Origin: Candidatus Odinarchaeota archaeon
GTDB taxonomy: Archaea; Asgardarchaeota; JAGGXT01
Direction: 5' to 3'
Assembly: GCA_021162905.1 (NCBI GenBank)
Contig: JAGGXT010000318.1
Span: forward strand, 1-8,831
DNA: 8,831 nt
The translations under genes were made by a program, and so were the position numbers. Position 1 is the first letter of the stretch, and each line of letters begins with the position of its first letter. The notes below the pieces were generated by a model. It did no database searches, was not told the DNA's origin, and saw only the letters and a list, made by a program, of their open reading frames with translations. Shown here in pieces: positions 7,576 to 8,831 of this stretch.

Positions 7576-8831
7576 ATGAAGGATAAATTGAATGAGAATG
7601 CTCTTAGTGTATTAAGGGCTTTTATTAAGGATAAAATAGTCAAGATAATCAGTGACGGAGATTTAGACGGAATATTTGCCACAGGTTTTCTAGTGATGTA
7701 CTTTAGGAGTTCAGGTCTGGAGGTCGAATATTTCTATCCTGAGCCAGAGAAAATTAGGGGTTTAGTGATTCAAGATTCTATTCTCGTAGAGCTTCCATTG
7801 ACTAAAGGACTGACATATAAAGGTAAAAACTTGCTTTTTGATCATCACAATGGTCCTGCTAGAGTAGAATTATTTAATGAAAGCAATGTGGTAAAACGTA
7901 TTGTTTTTCCAGACTGTAGAAGTGTTGCACAGCTAGTACGCGAGGCTCTTGGAATTGGTGTTGATAACGAGCTTTTAGAAGCAGTAAATGATATAGATAG
8001 TGGCGTATACAGAACAAAAATTGCTAAGGATTTGCATAAGGCATATTTGCTTAACATTTCTAGTAAGGAAATGAGAGAGTTTCTTACAGAGGCTGTTGCT
8101 AATGAAGAATGGTCAAAGATTTCAAAGTGGGCTTCAGAGGAGAGTAAAAAGTGGAAATATGTAGAGGATAAGGTTAGTGATATCATTAAGAATGTTAATA
8201 TTATAATACCTGGAGTTGCAGTTTTTACATATTATGAACAAAATGATATTGAAAGAGCTGCCAGAACCGAAGCCATACTAAAATTAGAAGATCAGTACGA
8301 TATTGTTGTATCGATTGGATTAAATGACAAGCACCAAGCAATTTCGGCTAGAATAGCAACTAAAAGAGACATTGACTTATCCGGAGTCTATCAACAATTG
8401 AGGGGATTGGGATATACAGCTGGCGGACGAAAGAACGTTGGAGGTGTGCAATTTAATAATGAGAATCTCGATGATATTCTAAAGGTTCTTAAAAAGATAA
8501 GGTGGCCTATATCCAATTCTGACCCTTCTTTTGATGTTATTTACGCAGAACCCTCTCTTAATATATTCTATCCAGACACTTTCTACTTACTCCCAGATGC
8601 TATGCGTGAAATTGATTATATTGGTGTAATAAAAATTACAGATAGTAAGAATAATAACGATTATTTATTGTATACGCTTGAGGAAGTCTCTAAATCGGGT
8701 GAAGAGTCTAAAAATATAGTTGACTTGGTAACTGGTATGAGACCTATTTTTTGGTATAAAGGTCAGCAACGTAAATTGGATGGAATACCATGTCTCTCAA
8801 ATCTTAAAATACTTTATAGTGAAACAAAAAA
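7576..8831 (+). CDS. DHH/DHHA1 family phosphoesterase, 3' end outside window
   Basis: The frame is open from ATG 7576 to the window edge, at least 418 codons with no stop. The N-terminal DHH domain shows motif I as SDGDLDG (26-32; metal-binding D29 and D31), the DHH motif itself in LLFDHHNGP (D89-H90-H91), and a conserved-looking RSVAQLVREAL (115-125) followed by NDIDSG (138-143). A DHHA1-type substrate loop, GYTAGGRKNVGG, lies at 279-290. Such proteins are Mn-dependent phosphodiesterases or exonucleases acting on short or cyclic nucleotides or on single strands (NrnA, GdpP, RecJ). About 105 residues after the DHHA1 part (312 onward) are unassigned. No signal peptide or membrane helix is seen. 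Lying next to a signalling-competent Cmr operon, it may degrade the Cas10 messenger, as other DHH-DHHA1 enzymes do. A RecJ/GAN-like replication or repair nuclease, or a nanoRNase, is the alternative. Confidence 0.85.
   Translation, partial: MKDKLNENALSVLRAFIKDKIVKIISDGDLDGIFATGFLVMYFRSSGLEVEYFYPEPEKIRGLVIQDSILVELPLTKGLTYKGKNLLFDHHNGPARVELFNESNVVKRIVFPDCRSVAQLVREALGIGVDNELLEAVNDIDSGVYRTKIAKDLHKAYLLNISSKEMREFLTEAVANEEWSKISKWASEESKKWKYVEDKVSDIIKNVNIIIPGVAVFTYYEQNDIERAARTEAILKLEDQYDIVVSIGLNDKHQAISARIATKRDIDLSGVYQQLRGLGYTAGGRKNVGGVQFNNENLDDILKVLKKIRWPISNSDPSFDVIYAEPSLNIFYPDTFYLLPDAMREIDYIGVIKITDSKNNNDYLLYTLEEVSKSGEESKNIVDLVTGMRPIFWYKGQQRKLDGIPCLSNLKILYSETK

Noticed and set aside
7845..8186. 113-codon minus-strand open frame inside the DHH gene
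   Set aside because: It lies opposite well-defined DHH motifs, and its Ser/Leu-rich composition is what an antisense reading of an AT-rich gene gives.

Overview
The window carries a complete type III-B (Cmr) CRISPR effector operon on the + strand, followed by a DHH-family phosphoesterase gene that runs off the right edge. The DNA is AT-rich. Arginine is written mostly as AGA/AGG, and the proteins are rich in Lys, Ile and Glu. Start codons are preceded by GGTG/GGAGGTGAT-type ribosome-binding sites, and the first gene sits behind an archaeal-looking A/T box (TTTTTAAATA). Together with the Cmr gene set, this suggests a thermophilic archaeon, perhaps Thermoproteota. No rRNA or housekeeping marker is present to confirm that, and a thermophilic bacterium is not excluded.

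Layout: a ~98-base AT-rich upstream region with a candidate promoter; cmr1 (99-1298); cmr2/cas10 (1295-4126); cmr3 (4129-5214); cmr4 (5221-6186); cmr5 (6183-6611); cmr6 (6604-7488); an 87-base spacer with a perfect 14-bp palindrome; and a DHH/DHHA1 phosphoesterase gene (7576 to beyond 8831). The six cmr genes are in canonical 1-2-3-4-5-6 order. They are separated by 6 bases or fewer or overlap (two ATGA overlaps and one 8-base overlap), so they almost certainly form one translationally coupled transcription unit.

How the genes work together: Cmr1-Cmr6 build a crRNA-guided ribonucleoprotein. Repeated Cmr4 subunits form the backbone and cut target RNA, Cmr5 forms the small-subunit filament, Cmr3 and Cas10 cap the crRNA 5' end, and Cmr1 and Cmr6 cap the 3' end. 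This Cas10 keeps both the HD nuclease motif and a GGDD cyclase palm, so it should cut DNA and make a nucleotide second messenger when target RNA is bound. The adjacent DHH/DHHA1 protein is a plausible off-switch: the same superfamily includes enzymes known to degrade type III messengers (the Sulfolobus membrane-associated DHH-DHHA1 nuclease acting on cyclic oligoadenylate, and NrN acting on SAM-AMP). It has no visible membrane segment and carries an unassigned C-terminal extension. Its assignment to CRISPR signalling is inference from location and family.

Not present in the window: a CRISPR array, cas1/cas2, cas6, or a recognisable CARF/SAVED/CorA effector.
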